Positions 1 to 7,798 of a DNA stretch of 18,096 nt are shown here, piece after piece. This stretch comes from Aquificaceae bacterium (GTDB lineage: Bacteria > Aquificota > Aquificia > Aquificales > Aquificaceae). How positions within the stretch are numbered: the first letter of the stretch is position 1; every line of letters starts with the position of its first letter. The stretch is from positions 1 through 18,096 of the forward strand of contig WFYH01000154.1 of the NCBI GenBank assembly GCA_015490215.1, in the 5' to 3' direction. Made by a program: the position numbers and the translations under genes. Under the pieces are notes generated by a model that saw only the letters and a program-made list of their open reading frames with translations, did not search any database and was not told the DNA's origin.

Positions 1-950
1 GTATCCGCATTTTCAACGGTGGTAGTTAGATAATCTTCAACTGCATTATCACTAAAGGCATAATTGCACGAATAGCTCGATCCAGCGTATCCATACCACT
101 CGTCGCAAGGCGGTGTTCCGGCTATAAAGAAAGCTCTGATTTCGCCGTTCGGACCGCTCTGGAGAAACCCTCTGCCGGTGCTGGCCTCAAATCCAGTTTC
201 AAAGGCATTGTTGGAAGTATTCGGACCGAGCAGTTGAAGCTGATACCGACCATCTGTATGACATAAGGTTGGATCCGAAGATGTACAGTCATTAAGGTTA
301 CTCCCGAAAAATACCACGTTGTAATGGGTGTAATCCGTAGGTTTACTAAGATCTATTGATGCCGGGGTTAAGGAGTCAGCCCAAGATAATACATAAAAGC
401 CGTCTATACTTTCGTTTGATGTGGAAAGGGTGCCGTTCAGAGTTATGGGTGCAGGATTACCGTTGCTGTCTACAAAAGTCCATTTGGCTCTTATCATGTT
501 TATGGTGAAGCTATTGGTACCTTCCACTATTTTGGCGTAAGCGTAAACCGAGTCAAGATAGTTTCCGGTGCAATAGTATCCATCGGCTGAAGGAGGACCA
601 TCGTAGACATAAATGGAGATATAGTTATCCCCGACAGGTATATTGCTTATAGTAGCTGTAGGATTCTCGGGACTGAGGATAGCTTCTCTATACCAGTAAT
701 AGTAGTCATAGTAATAACCGTAATCACTATAAGGGCTATGAACCATAACATGTATACATTGAGCATTCGGATCCAGAAGCTGGGATTTGAGGTTGCCAGA
801 GCTTGGGAACTTCACGCCGATTCTTAGTGTTCCAACTTTCTGTTGTGAATCCGTTGTTGAGGTTGTTACATTTTCCCCGCTCCCGCAAGAAGCAACAAGA
901 AAAACACCTGTGCTAAAAAGGGCTGAGGCAAGAAGTAGCTTCTTCCTCAT
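1..950 (-). CDS. Secreted lipoprotein of unknown function, C-terminus cut by window edge
   Basis: An open frame runs without a stop from an ATG at 950 to the window edge, giving 316 residues and a partial codon. The start is well supported: AGGAGGTG lies just upstream (inside 951-961). The N-terminus is a lipoprotein signal (MRKK, hydrophobic core, lipobox VASC with the modified Cys at residue 22), followed by a polar Ser/Thr-rich linker, so the mature protein should be membrane-anchored outside the cytoplasm. Residues 74-87 hold nine tyrosines in fourteen positions. Further cysteines (65, 127, 222, 230, 282, 295) are spaced as possible disulfides. It starts 11 bases after the end of the 917-residue lipoprotein gene and probably shares its transcript. 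I recognise no catalytic motif or named family; a role on the cell surface is inferred only from the signal and composition. Confidence 0.85.
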   Translation of the reverse strand, partial: MRKKLLLASALFSTGVFLVASCGSGENVTTSTTDSQQKVGTLRIGVKFPSSGNLKSQLLDPNAQCIHVMVHSPYSDYGYYYDYYYWYREAILSPENPTATISNIPVGDNYISIYVYDGPPSADGYYCTGNYLDSVYAYAKIVEGTNSFTINMIRAKWTFVDSNGNPAPITLNGTLSTSNESIDGFYVLSWADSLTPASIDLSKPTDYTHYNVVFFGSNLNDCTSSDPTLCHTDGRYQLQLLGPNTSNNAFETGFEASTGRGFLQSGPNGEIRAFFIAGTPPCDEWYGYAGSSYSCNYAFSDNAVEDYLTTTVENAD

Positions 951-961
951 GTTACACCTCC

Positions 962-3715
962 TCATTTATTTTGAATGACAATATCAGCACTACCAGATCC
1001 GCCGTAGTAAATGGTGATGGATCCGCATCCCCTGTTACCTGCTGGATCGGTTACGCAAAGCTCAACGCTGTAGCTATCTCCGGGATTTGCGTTGGAGAGA
1101 TCTAGGGTGTAGGTATCGCAGGATGTAGCATTGCTATCTACTGCATCGTTAACTGTCCACCGGCAGGTCCAACCGTTGGGATCATCGTCATCATATACGT
1201 AGGCATACACAGTAGCTGAGGATTTTTTCTGAGATACATATACTCCTTCGTTAACCCACAGGTAAACCTCAGGTTCAAGGTTCTGATACCTCAGGGTGAG
1301 AGTTTCTACATCGTTACCATTCAAAGATAGAGTGAACTCACAACCATTAGTGGACGTAGTGTAGGTAACAATAGCCTCACCCCAACCATCAGCGGAACCG
1401 CTATCTGTTCCAGATGTGAGCGTAACGTCACAGTTACTAGATATTGACCAGTTTATTTCGTCACCATCTTCATCATAGAAGTAAGCATAAATGTCATATA
1501 CGTAGTTAGTTCCATCGTAGCTGACGGATCCGTAGAGATAGCCAACCGGAGGAGAATTCTCAGATGTAACGGTGATGTTGAGAACCTCCGAAGATTCTTT
1601 GCCAGCGTTATCTCTAAACGTTACGTTAATGGTTACATCCTGCTGATTATTTGGGGCGGTATAGGTCACGTCCTCACACCACTCGTCGGAGTCTATCTGA
1701 CCGTCTGAAGGATTAACAGTTCCTTCAGATGGTGATATTTGGTAGGTTATGGGATAATCTCCTTCCCAGTCCCAAGCGCATACGGTGATGTTCACAGTCC
1801 CTCCAGCCTTAACCGTATAGTCCCAAGCGTAGGCAAATCCTTCAGGCGGATTGTTCTGGAGGGTAAAGTCTTTCAACACAACCTTTTGTCCGTCATCGTC
1901 TTTCTCGTTCGTGCCTTTGGAGTTGTTTACGTTAAGACTGTATACCGTTCCAGACCAGTTCACCGTAAGAGAAAGGTCGGTATTGCAAGGCACATTTATG
2001 CTGTAGGCTCCGTTCTCATCGGTATAGCCCCATCTGTAAATGAAATAATTAGCATCATAAATTTCAACGTAAGCACCAGAAACGGGGTTGCCCTCTTCGT
2101 TAACAACTTTACCCTCCGCAGTGCACTTATAGGGATTCTCAAGGGTTATGGTTTTAGGACAGTTATTAAAGTCTATAGAACTTTGTGTAAATTCCCATGT
2201 GTAGGGATTAGATATCCAGAGTTCACCCGAAAGGTTATTCCCGTAACTCAGGGTGCAAAGCGTAACGTTCCCTTCCTCGTCCGCCACACCTTCCGTCCAC
2301 TCTATGTCACTGTTCTCAGAGGGATTGACATATGCGTAAGCACCGCTGACAGGATTGCCGGATTCATCTACTATCTGGAAACTACAGCACTTTTGATTTC
2401 CTTCTGGAACTACATAATCAAGGTTTTTCCATTCAAACTCTGGGTTGGTAACGCTTATTACTACCCATCCGGATCCGTCTTTACAAATGTTAGTGATATC
2501 GGTTATAACGCTGTTTCCAGAACAGCTAACATCTTCGGGAGTACCATCGTTATTTACATCAACACATGCTGTGCTGTCAGGATTTTGAAAGCAAGGATCA
2601 TCATTTACACATCCGTTTTGAATTATGTAGTCCCAAACCGTATCAACTGAGTTTGGGTCATCTCCTATATCTTCGTAACTTATATCGCTTTTCGAGACAA
2701 AAACACCCTGACCTGCTTCTACCCATCCGCCTTGATCACGGTCAAAGGCATAGAAGGTAAACTGGATACCTTCTTTATTCGGATCTTCGTCTTGGAGTAT
2801 ACCAGATTCTTTCATTTCATTTATCTGATTACAATCTACATATCTTAGAATTCTGTAATATTCACCTTCAACACGAGTAGTGCTAAGCCCTTGGGAGGAC
2901 TGGTTTACAAAAGGATTATTTCCATCTTGGTCTGTGATAACAAGGTAGTCAAAACCGAAGGATACGAGTTTTTTCCCATCCGCAGTCTGCTCACTTGGAA
3001 AATTTCTATAATCATTTGGGTTGCTTGGACTGAAGTCCCTATACTGAACTTTGAGAGCTTCCACATCGCTTTGGAGCTTGCTAAGCGGGATAACCACATC
3101 TATGAGTTTTTGTGCGTTGCTCTGTTTACTTATTTCACTTTCTCCCACCGCAAGCTTGGTTATTCCTTTAGCGTCTCTGAAGAAGGCAAACCTTACATAC
3201 TTCTGTCCTGTGGAGGATATAGTTAAGCCTTCGTCTATATTGACTACCTGCGTTTTAACGGGAATAGGTGTTAGCTTAACGCTTATAGTTTTAACTTCTT
3301 TTGGATCGTTATATCTGAAAGACTTTGTAGCCTTGTTGTATCCATCAGCGGTAGCACTTACGGTGACGGATCCGCCGTTGTTACTGAGCTTTACCTTCAC
3401 GCTTACTGGTTTTTGAGGGTTTGCAGTGATAACCTTTTTCTCAATTAACTTTCCCGAAGAGTCCGAAGACACAACTTCAATTCTGAATTCCGTATTTGTC
3501 TGAAGCTTCCTTAGCTTGAAGCTTTGCGCTTGTAGATTGTCAGTTCCCGCCTGAGGCTCTACACTCACTCCCACCTCAGAGCTGTAGCTTTGAACTGTTG
3601 GAGAAGAAGGCACATCTTTATCTCCACCACCGCCTCCACCTCCGCCACACGAAAGGATCACGATAGACGAAGATAAAACCCCCAACGATAGGGCTGAAAC
3701 TATAAACTTCCTCAT
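962..3715 (-). CDS. Large Cys-rich multidomain surface lipoprotein (917 aa)
   Basis: The 917-residue product begins with a lipoprotein signal peptide (MRKF, hydrophobic core, ILSC, acylated Cys at residue 23), followed directly by eight glycines and an acidic/Ser-rich linker. About residues 40-150 look like a beta-rich domain. D386 to D395 match a calcium-binding loop pattern (DxNxDGxxxD), flanked by paired cysteines. Two carboxypeptidase-regulatory-like repeats follow (about 443-527 and 531-615), sharing the core GNPVSGAY. Three Ig/PKD/cadherin-like beta-sandwich modules start near residues 621, 719 and 813; the first two open with an N/S-P-P linker. Around twenty extracytoplasmic cysteines suggest disulfides. 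There is no enzymatic motif. It is the first gene after the metal transporter operon and has its own promoter candidate and a GGGGGAT ribosome-binding site. An adhesin, stalk or scaffold role is an inference; the function is unknown. Confidence 0.9.
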   Translation of the reverse strand: MRKFIVSALSLGVLSSSIVILSCGGGGGGGGDKDVPSSPTVQSYSSEVGVSVEPQAGTDNLQAQSFKLRKLQTNTEFRIEVVSSDSSGKLIEKKVITANPQKPVSVKVKLSNNGGSVTVSATADGYNKATKSFRYNDPKEVKTISVKLTPIPVKTQVVNIDEGLTISSTGQKYVRFAFFRDAKGITKLAVGESEISKQSNAQKLIDVVIPLSKLQSDVEALKVQYRDFSPSNPNDYRNFPSEQTADGKKLVSFGFDYLVITDQDGNNPFVNQSSQGLSTTRVEGEYYRILRYVDCNQINEMKESGILQDEDPNKEGIQFTFYAFDRDQGGWVEAGQGVFVSKSDISYEDIGDDPNSVDTVWDYIIQNGCVNDDPCFQNPDSTACVDVNNDGTPEDVSCSGNSVITDITNICKDGSGWVVISVTNPEFEWKNLDYVVPEGNQKCCSFQIVDESGNPVSGAYAYVNPSENSDIEWTEGVADEEGNVTLCTLSYGNNLSGELWISNPYTWEFTQSSIDFNNCPKTITLENPYKCTAEGKVVNEEGNPVSGAYVEIYDANYFIYRWGYTDENGAYSINVPCNTDLSLTVNWSGTVYSLNVNNSKGTNEKDDDGQKVVLKDFTLQNNPPEGFAYAWDYTVKAGGTVNITVCAWDWEGDYPITYQISPSEGTVNPSDGQIDSDEWCEDVTYTAPNNQQDVTINVTFRDNAGKESSEVLNITVTSENSPPVGYLYGSVSYDGTNYVYDIYAYFYDEDGDEINWSISSNCDVTLTSGTDSGSADGWGEAIVTYTTSTNGCEFTLSLNGNDVETLTLRYQNLEPEVYLWVNEGVYVSQKKSSATVYAYVYDDDDPNGWTCRWTVNDAVDSNATSCDTYTLDLSNANPGDSYSVELCVTDPAGNRGCGSITIYYGGSGSADIVIQNK

Positions 3716-3747
3716 GGCAAATCCCCCTACCTACCGAATTTTCCCTA

Positions 3748-3753
3748 ATTATA
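3748..3753 (-). promoter_or_regulatory. Candidate -10 box (TATAAT) for the tandem lipoprotein genes
   Basis: On the minus strand a perfect TATAAT lies 32 bases upstream of the ATG at 3715, which would give a 5' leader of about 26 bases carrying the GGGGGAT ribosome-binding site. No convincing TTGACA-like -35 box lies at normal spacing, so the promoter might need an activator or be fortuitous in this AT-rich gap. The gap (3716-3789) contains nothing else apart from an imperfect inverted repeat next to the permease stop. Confidence 0.4.
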
Positions 3754-3773
3754 AATGATACCAAATGTATGCT

Positions 3774-3794
3774 GGTAAGTTTGTGAAATTTACC
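3774..3794 (-). repeat. Imperfect inverted repeat at the end of the metal-transport operon
   Basis: The arms GGTAAATTT and AAACTTACC pair at eight of nine positions around a three-base loop. The repeat overlaps the stop codon of the permease gene and lies upstream of the candidate TATAAT box of the lipoprotein genes. It has no following U-run, so it is a poor intrinsic terminator. An operator for the downstream promoter or a small mRNA-end hairpin are alternatives. Confidence 0.3.
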
Positions 3795-4626
3795 CAAGGG
3801 AAATCTTATTTACTTTTGCCGTTGCCTTCCTACGGAGACTTGCAAACCTCCTGAAAAAAATGCTCAAAGCAAAAATAAGGCTCATAAGAATTACAAAGGC
3901 ACCGCTCGGGGGTAGGTTGTAGGCTATAGCCAAAAGGAGTCCGAGGGTTACGGATACCCAAGAGAATAAGACCGAAAGAAGGAGAGTTTCCTTAAAAGAC
4001 CTTGCCACCGTAAGGGCGCTTAGGGCGGGAAGGACGGTTAGGGAGGAAGCCAAAACGACGCCCGCCACCTTCATGGCTAAGACCACAACCCCGCAGGCAA
4101 CGCTTATAAAACCGTGCTCCAAGAGGCTTCCCTTCACACCTCTGAACTTAGCCATCTCGGGACTGAAAATAAGGGCAAGCAAACCTTTTAAATTCAAAAG
4201 GAGGAAAACCAAGGCTGTAAGGGACACGATTAAAGACAAAATTAGCTCTCCGTCGGTAACCAAGAGGATGTTTCCAAACATGTAGCCGAGGAGTCCCTCC
4301 GAGAAGCTCCGTTCAAACCCGGCGATCAAAACTGCAACCGCAACCCCGAGGGAGAAAACAAGAGCATTCACCGCATCCGCAGGCACACCCCGAGCTATAA
4401 GTAGCCTCATGACATTCCCCGTCACAAGGACTGAAACGATGGAAAAAATAAAGGGATTTACCCCCAGCAGATGGGCTAAGGCTACGTATCCGAAAGAGGC
4501 ATGAGAAAGGGATGCTCCAAGCAGGGAGAGTCTGTTTAGGATCAAGAAAACTCCTACCAAGGCACAAGCCGTCCCCACCGATATGCCCACAAGGAAGGAT
4601 TTCCAAAATATGAGGTAATCAGACAT
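3790..4626 (-). CDS. znuB: Metal (probably zinc) ABC transporter permease, ZnuB-type
   Basis: The 278-residue, very hydrophobic protein has seven or eight predicted membrane segments and belongs to the ABC-3 permease family, which moves Zn2+, Mn2+ or Fe2+ across the inner membrane together with a cluster 9 binding protein. The typical N-terminal signature is present (LLGASLSHASFGYVALA, about residues 35-51), and the C-terminus is a short basic cytoplasmic tail. Length is normal for the family. The start at 4626 overlaps the ATPase gene by 8 bases and has an AAGGAG ribosome-binding site within the end of that gene, indicating translational coupling. It is the last gene of the eight-gene cluster. 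Zinc rather than manganese is inferred from the binding protein and from the zinc enzyme DabA in the same cluster. Confidence 0.9.
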   Translation of the reverse strand: MSDYLIFWKSFLVGISVGTACALVGVFLILNRLSLLGASLSHASFGYVALAHLLGVNPFIFSIVSVLVTGNVMRLLIARGVPADAVNALVFSLGVAVAVLIAGFERSFSEGLLGYMFGNILLVTDGELILSLIVSLTALVFLLLNLKGLLALIFSPEMAKFRGVKGSLLEHGFISVACGVVVLAMKVAGVVLASSLTVLPALSALTVARSFKETLLLSVLFSWVSVTLGLLLAIAYNLPPSGAFVILMSLIFALSIFFRRFASLRRKATAKVNKISLG

Positions 4627-5314
4627 TTCTCTCCTTCCACTCTCCCAAACCGAAGAGTTCCTCTATGATGTGAAGCGCTTCCTCGGGCGGACCGAAGTAT
4701 TGAACCCTTCCGTCCAAACATAGAACCTTGTCGGAAACCTCAAGTATTCCGCCGAGATCGTGGGATACCATCAGAACCGTCTTTTCTTGACTTGAGGAAA
4801 CATCCCTTAAGATCTCCATTATGTGCCTGCGGGCGTGTATATCAAGCCCCACCGTAGGTTCGTCCAAAACCAAAAGGTCAGGATCCTCCGCCAAAACGCT
4901 ACCCAAAAGTACAAGCTGTTGCTGTCCCCCCGATAGTTCAACAAACTTCTTCGTAAGGATGTCCTCCAAATGGAGAAAGTTTATTATCTCCTGCAGCTTC
5001 TCCTCGGCGTCGGAAAGTTGCAAGATCTCGGATGCGGTAGCCGGAAAGTCCTCCTTTACCCTTACCCTTTGGGGTATGTAGCCTATCCTTTTCCAATCCG
5101 AGAAGTAGTTTACATCTTTACCGAAGAGCTTCACGCTCCCCTTGGAGGGTCTAAGTAAACCGAGGATAACTTTTAGAAGAGTGGTTTTCCCCCCGCCGTT
5201 GGGTCCTATAATCCCTACAAAGTCTCCTTTTTCTACTTTAAAGCTCACCTCCTCAAGCACAGGATGCTCCCCCTTATAGGAGAAAGAAAGGCTTTCTACC
5301 TCAACTACGAACAT
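4619..5314 (-). CDS. znuC: Metal (probably zinc) ABC transporter ATP-binding protein, ZnuC-type
   Basis: This 231-residue ABC ATPase powers the adjacent metal permease. All functional motifs are visible: Walker A GPNGGGKTT (37-45), Q-loop Gln82, signature LSGGQQQ (127-133), Walker B LLVLDEP (147-153) with catalytic Glu152, D-loop GLD (156-158) and switch His185. The sequence style (FSYKGEHPVLEEVSF near the N-terminus, IGYIPQ before the Q-loop) matches the Znu/Mnt/Tro group. The start at 5314 overlaps the binding-protein gene by 10 bases and has an upstream AAGGAAG ribosome-binding site. It is a complete, normal-length protein. Metal specificity cannot be read from the ATPase itself. Confidence 0.92.
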   Translation of the reverse strand: MFVVEVESLSFSYKGEHPVLEEVSFKVEKGDFVGIIGPNGGGKTTLLKVILGLLRPSKGSVKLFGKDVNYFSDWKRIGYIPQRVRVKEDFPATASEILQLSDAEEKLQEIINFLHLEDILTKKFVELSGGQQQLVLLGSVLAEDPDLLVLDEPTVGLDIHARRHIMEILRDVSSSQEKTVLMVSHDLGGILEVSDKVLCLDGRVQYFGPPEEALHIIEELFGLGEWKERNV

Positions 5315-6093
5315 AAAAGGGCTTCCTTTAGAGTTTTTAGGTTTTCCTCCATTATAGAAAAGTAGTCTTTTGCTTTACCCACGGGGGTTATCTTGACATT
5401 CACAAAGAATATCCTAAAGCCCCTTTCCTTGAAAAAGTCAACGAGCTTTCCTTTGTAAGATAGGGGAACTATCAGATGCTTGACCTTTACCCTTTCGGTA
5501 ACGGATTTCAACCCGATAAGGGCTGTATCTCCGTGAAGGTCATGGGAGGCAAAGGCAACCTGCTCTAGTCCGTAGTCTCTTGCAAGCCAACCAAAGGCAG
5601 GATGCAAGGCAATCAGCTTCTTTAATCTGCATTCTTTAAGGGAACTATAGCTTTTGTGAAGCTTTTCAAGTTTTTTCAAAACGCCTTCTAAGTTCCTTTT
5701 GAATACCTTCTTGCCCTCAGGGTCAATCTGAGCAAGGACCCTGTAAATCCTTTCGGCTACATTTATCATCTCCTTGGGGGAGAGCCAAAGGTGAGGGTCT
5801 TTGCCGTCTGTGTATAGCAGGACCGCCTTTTTTCCCGCCAGCAAGATCACCTGCCTTTCCCAAGGGGCTACCGGCACGCCTCCCGCCAAAAGAACCTTAG
5901 CCCTCTTTACCTTCAGAACGTCTGAGGGTCTCAGCTCGTAAAGGTGGTAGTCCTTCTTTGGATCTACAAGGTAGTCCACGCTCAGGCGTGAACCCGCCAA
6001 CTCTCGGGTTATATCGTAAAAGGGATACAGCGTAACGACGATATCCGCAGCAAAGAGGGGGAGAGAGAATATCAAAAGAAGCAAAAGAGACAT
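5305..6093 (-). CDS. znuA: Periplasmic metal-binding protein of ABC importer, ZnuA-like
   Basis: This short (262 aa) cluster 9 (A-I) substrate-binding protein delivers a divalent metal to the ABC permease. A signal peptide covers about residues 1-15 (hydrophobic, ending in LFA-A) with no lipobox, so it should be free in the periplasm. The three canonical histidine ligands are visible: His50 (YHLYE), His101 (DPHLW) and His164 (LHPAFGW). At the fourth ligand site, normally an Asp in an L-D-P-L-G-like motif, the sequence reads ITPVG with Thr237. A His-only triad fits zinc better than manganese. There is no His-rich loop as in E. coli ZnuA. I chose the ATG at 6093, which forms TGATG with the stop of the PfpI gene; a TTG one codon earlier (6096) is the alternative. 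Confidence 0.85.
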   Translation of the reverse strand: MSLLLLLIFSLPLFAADIVVTLYPFYDITRELAGSRLSVDYLVDPKKDYHLYELRPSDVLKVKRAKVLLAGGVPVAPWERQVILLAGKKAVLLYTDGKDPHLWLSPKEMINVAERIYRVLAQIDPEGKKVFKRNLEGVLKKLEKLHKSYSSLKECRLKKLIALHPAFGWLARDYGLEQVAFASHDLHGDTALIGLKSVTERVKVKHLIVPLSYKGKLVDFFKERGFRIFFVNVKITPVGKAKDYFSIMEENLKTLKEALLCS

Positions 6094-6602
6094 CAACCTT
6101 CTTTCAACCTTTTGACTATAATCTTGGTCATTTCAAGCATAGAAACAGGATCGGTGGCGGTAATAAGGTTTCCGTCCACCTCAACGGGGTTGCCCGTATA
6201 TATGGCTCCTGCATTTTCAAGGTCGTCCTTTATTGCCACAAAGCCCGTAACCTTCTTACCCTTCAGGATCTTCGCAGATATCAGAACCCAAGGTCCGTGG
6301 CATACCGCACAAACGAGCTTTCCCTTTTCGTAGTGGTCCCTGACCATTCTTAGAACTTCCTCGTATCTTCTGAGCCTGTCGGGTGCGTATCCGCCGGGAA
6401 CGAACAGGCAATCAAATTCCCGAGAGGCTACCTCTTTTATACTTTTATCGGGGAAAAAGGACATACCCTTTTTACCCCTGTATTCTCTCCTTTGGGGTGC
6501 GCAGGATATAACCTCAAAGCCTTCCTCCTTAAATCTCAGGTATGGATACAGAAACTCCGAGTCCTCCACCAAGTCCTCCAAAAATATCAGAACACTCGCC
6601 AT
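6093..6602 (-). CDS. DJ-1/PfpI family protein (glyoxalase/deglycase- or protease-like)
   Basis: The 169-residue protein is a full-length DJ-1/PfpI domain with a class I glutamine amidotransferase-like fold. The nucleophile elbow AVCHGP is intact, with Cys101 and His102, and the conserved acidic motif VEDSE (about 12-16) near the N-terminus supplies the Glu that polarises the cysteine. The closest known pattern is PfpI/PH1704 of hyperthermophilic archaea (YPYLRFKEEGFEV, LFVPGG, GIKDDLENAG-like blocks). Members are described as intracellular proteases, glyoxalases or stress proteins, and the activity here cannot be decided. It lies 13 bases after the UPF0114 gene and overlaps the start of the binding-protein gene. 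No clear Shine-Dalgarno precedes the ATG, so translation may rely on the upstream gene. Confidence 0.88.
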   Translation of the reverse strand: MASVLIFLEDLVEDSEFLYPYLRFKEEGFEVISCAPQRREYRGKKGMSFFPDKSIKEVASREFDCLFVPGGYAPDRLRRYEEVLRMVRDHYEKGKLVCAVCHGPWVLISAKILKGKKVTGFVAIKDDLENAGAIYTGNPVEVDGNLITATDPVSMLEMTKIIVKRLKEG

Positions 6603-6615
6603 AGCGTTTTTTATT

Positions 6616-7122
6616 TTAATCGTGATCCTCTTTGTGGGTGAAGTAAAGAGCCAAGGCTATCCCGAAGGCTCCCGCCCCGAGGTAAAGGATATCTAAGGGT
6701 GTTTCGTAGTCTATCTCCATAGCCTGCTTAAAGAAGGTAACTATTATTACCATTATTACCACCCTGCCCAGTTTGGTTTTGAGGTCCTCAAGGTTGGTTA
6801 TATAAAAGACCTTTGACCTGTCGGGATCATCCTGAGCGGGATCTATCTTTGAGATAAAGAGCTCATACAACCCAAAGGCGAAGATCATCAAAAAGGTGGC
6901 TATAAGGAACATATCTATGGAAGCTATGGCAGAAGCCACCAGCTTCTTTGAGAGGATCTCGTAGTCAAGGGTTTTTACAAACTTGATAAGAGGAAACATA
7001 ACCTCAAAAAGCCCCGCTATGAACAGAGCAAAGGATCCCACTATTGAGCTGACTACCGCGAGTAAAACGAGCAACCTTGACTTCCAGAGAAGACTCTCAA
7101 AAAGGAGCTCTAGCTTCTTCAT
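6616..7122 (-). CDS. UPF0114 (YqhA-like) integral membrane protein
   Basis: The 168-residue protein has four predicted membrane segments (about 17-40, 62-90, 118-135 and 143-162) and a His/Asp-containing cytoplasmic tail. Several blocks match the UPF0114/YqhA family: the N-terminal LFESLLWKSR, the SIDMFLIATFLMIFAFGLYELFIS segment (about 68-91; only its pattern matters) and the L-E-D-L-K-T-K-L-G block before the third helix. The family has no established biochemical function. The gene begins 7 bases after the DNA glycosylase and ends 13 bases before the PfpI gene, so it is part of the dabA to znuB cluster. Only a weak ribosome-binding site is seen. Confidence 0.85.
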   Translation of the reverse strand: MKKLELLFESLLWKSRLLVLLAVVSSIVGSFALFIAGLFEVMFPLIKFVKTLDYEILSKKLVASAIASIDMFLIATFLMIFAFGLYELFISKIDPAQDDPDRSKVFYITNLEDLKTKLGRVVIMVIIVTFFKQAMEIDYETPLDILYLGAGAFGIALALYFTHKEDHD

Positions 7123-7129
7123 GGAGAGG

Positions 7130-7798
7130 TTATTTTAAACCCTTCTGGGAGTATTCACAGAGTTCCGTGAGGGGACATCCCTCGCATACTGGTGCCTTCC
7201 TGCAAAATCTTTTGGCATGCTCGTCCAAGAGGGCGTGAAACTCTTTGTAAAGTTCTACGTCCTTCGGTAAATTGGTTTCAAAAAATCCTCTGAGATCTTC
7301 GTAGCTTCCATCAACGGAAAGGACCCTGTTTACTATTCTGCGGGTGTAAGCATCTATCACAAAGAAAGGTCTTTCCCCCGCATACAGGAGAATAACGTCC
7401 GCTGTTTCTCTTCCTACACCATTTATGGACAAAAGCTCTTCCCTGCCGATGGTCTTTACCTTGTCAACGGGAGTTAAAGCCCCTACAACCTCCTTGAGCC
7501 TTTTCGCTTTAAGGCGGAAGTAGCCGGCGGGTCTTATAAGCTCTTGGAGTTTTTCAATGGGCATGTTCAGTATCCCTTCAAAAGAAAGAGCTTGAGCGTT
7601 TTTTAGGTTTTCAAGCGCCTTTTCTACGTTTTTCCATGCTGTGTTTTGGGTGAGGATAGCACCTATTACTATCTCCTCTCGTGGATCGGTGCCCATTTTC
7701 CTGTGGTAGTCTTTGTCTACAGGCCACCAGTTTTGCTTTCCGTAAGACTTATAAAGCAGATGGTATATGAGCAGGAGCTTATCCTTTAAACTTCTCAA
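7130..7798 (-). CDS. Endonuclease III-like DNA glycosylase, MagIII-related, with Fe-S cluster
   Basis: The 222-residue HhH-GPD protein should excise damaged bases in base excision repair. The helix-hairpin-helix INGVGRETADVIL (125-137) and the catalytic Asp149 (VIDAYTRR) are clear. Cys199, Cys205, Cys208 and Cys214 form a C-x5-C-x2-C-x5-C [4Fe-4S] site. At the position of the Schiff-base lysine of E. coli Nth (GVGRKTA) it has Glu131, so a bifunctional lyase is unlikely. Blocks such as GAILTQNT, IRPAGYFRLKAKRL and GRETADVILLYA resemble the 3-methyladenine glycosylase MagIII of Helicobacter, though as I recall MagIII lacks the Fe-S cluster. An in-frame TGA lies shortly upstream and the first usable start is a TTG at 7798, within the last codons of the PII-like gene (20-base overlap). 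Exact substrate is unknown. Confidence 0.88.
   Translation of the reverse strand: MRSLKDKLLLIYHLLYKSYGKQNWWPVDKDYHRKMGTDPREEIVIGAILTQNTAWKNVEKALENLKNAQALSFEGILNMPIEKLQELIRPAGYFRLKAKRLKEVVGALTPVDKVKTIGREELLSINGVGRETADVILLYAGERPFFVIDAYTRRIVNRVLSVDGSYEDLRGFFETNLPKDVELYKEFHALLDEHAKRFCRKAPVCEGCPLTELCEYSQKGLK

Noticed and set aside
1..950. Lipoprotein pair as a recently transferred genomic island
   Set aside because: There is no integrase, transposase, tRNA or flanking direct repeat. The Asn/Ser/Tyr-rich composition is explained by export and surface location.
1739..2650. Long open frame on the plus strand (about 303 codons) inside the large lipoprotein gene
   Set aside because: It is antisense to a well-supported gene with signal peptide and domain repeats. 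Its translation has no recognisable domain and no ribosome-binding site was identified.
3716..3789. Rho-independent terminator after the metal permease gene
   Set aside because: The only hairpin has a mismatch, AT-rich arms and no U-run on the minus strand.
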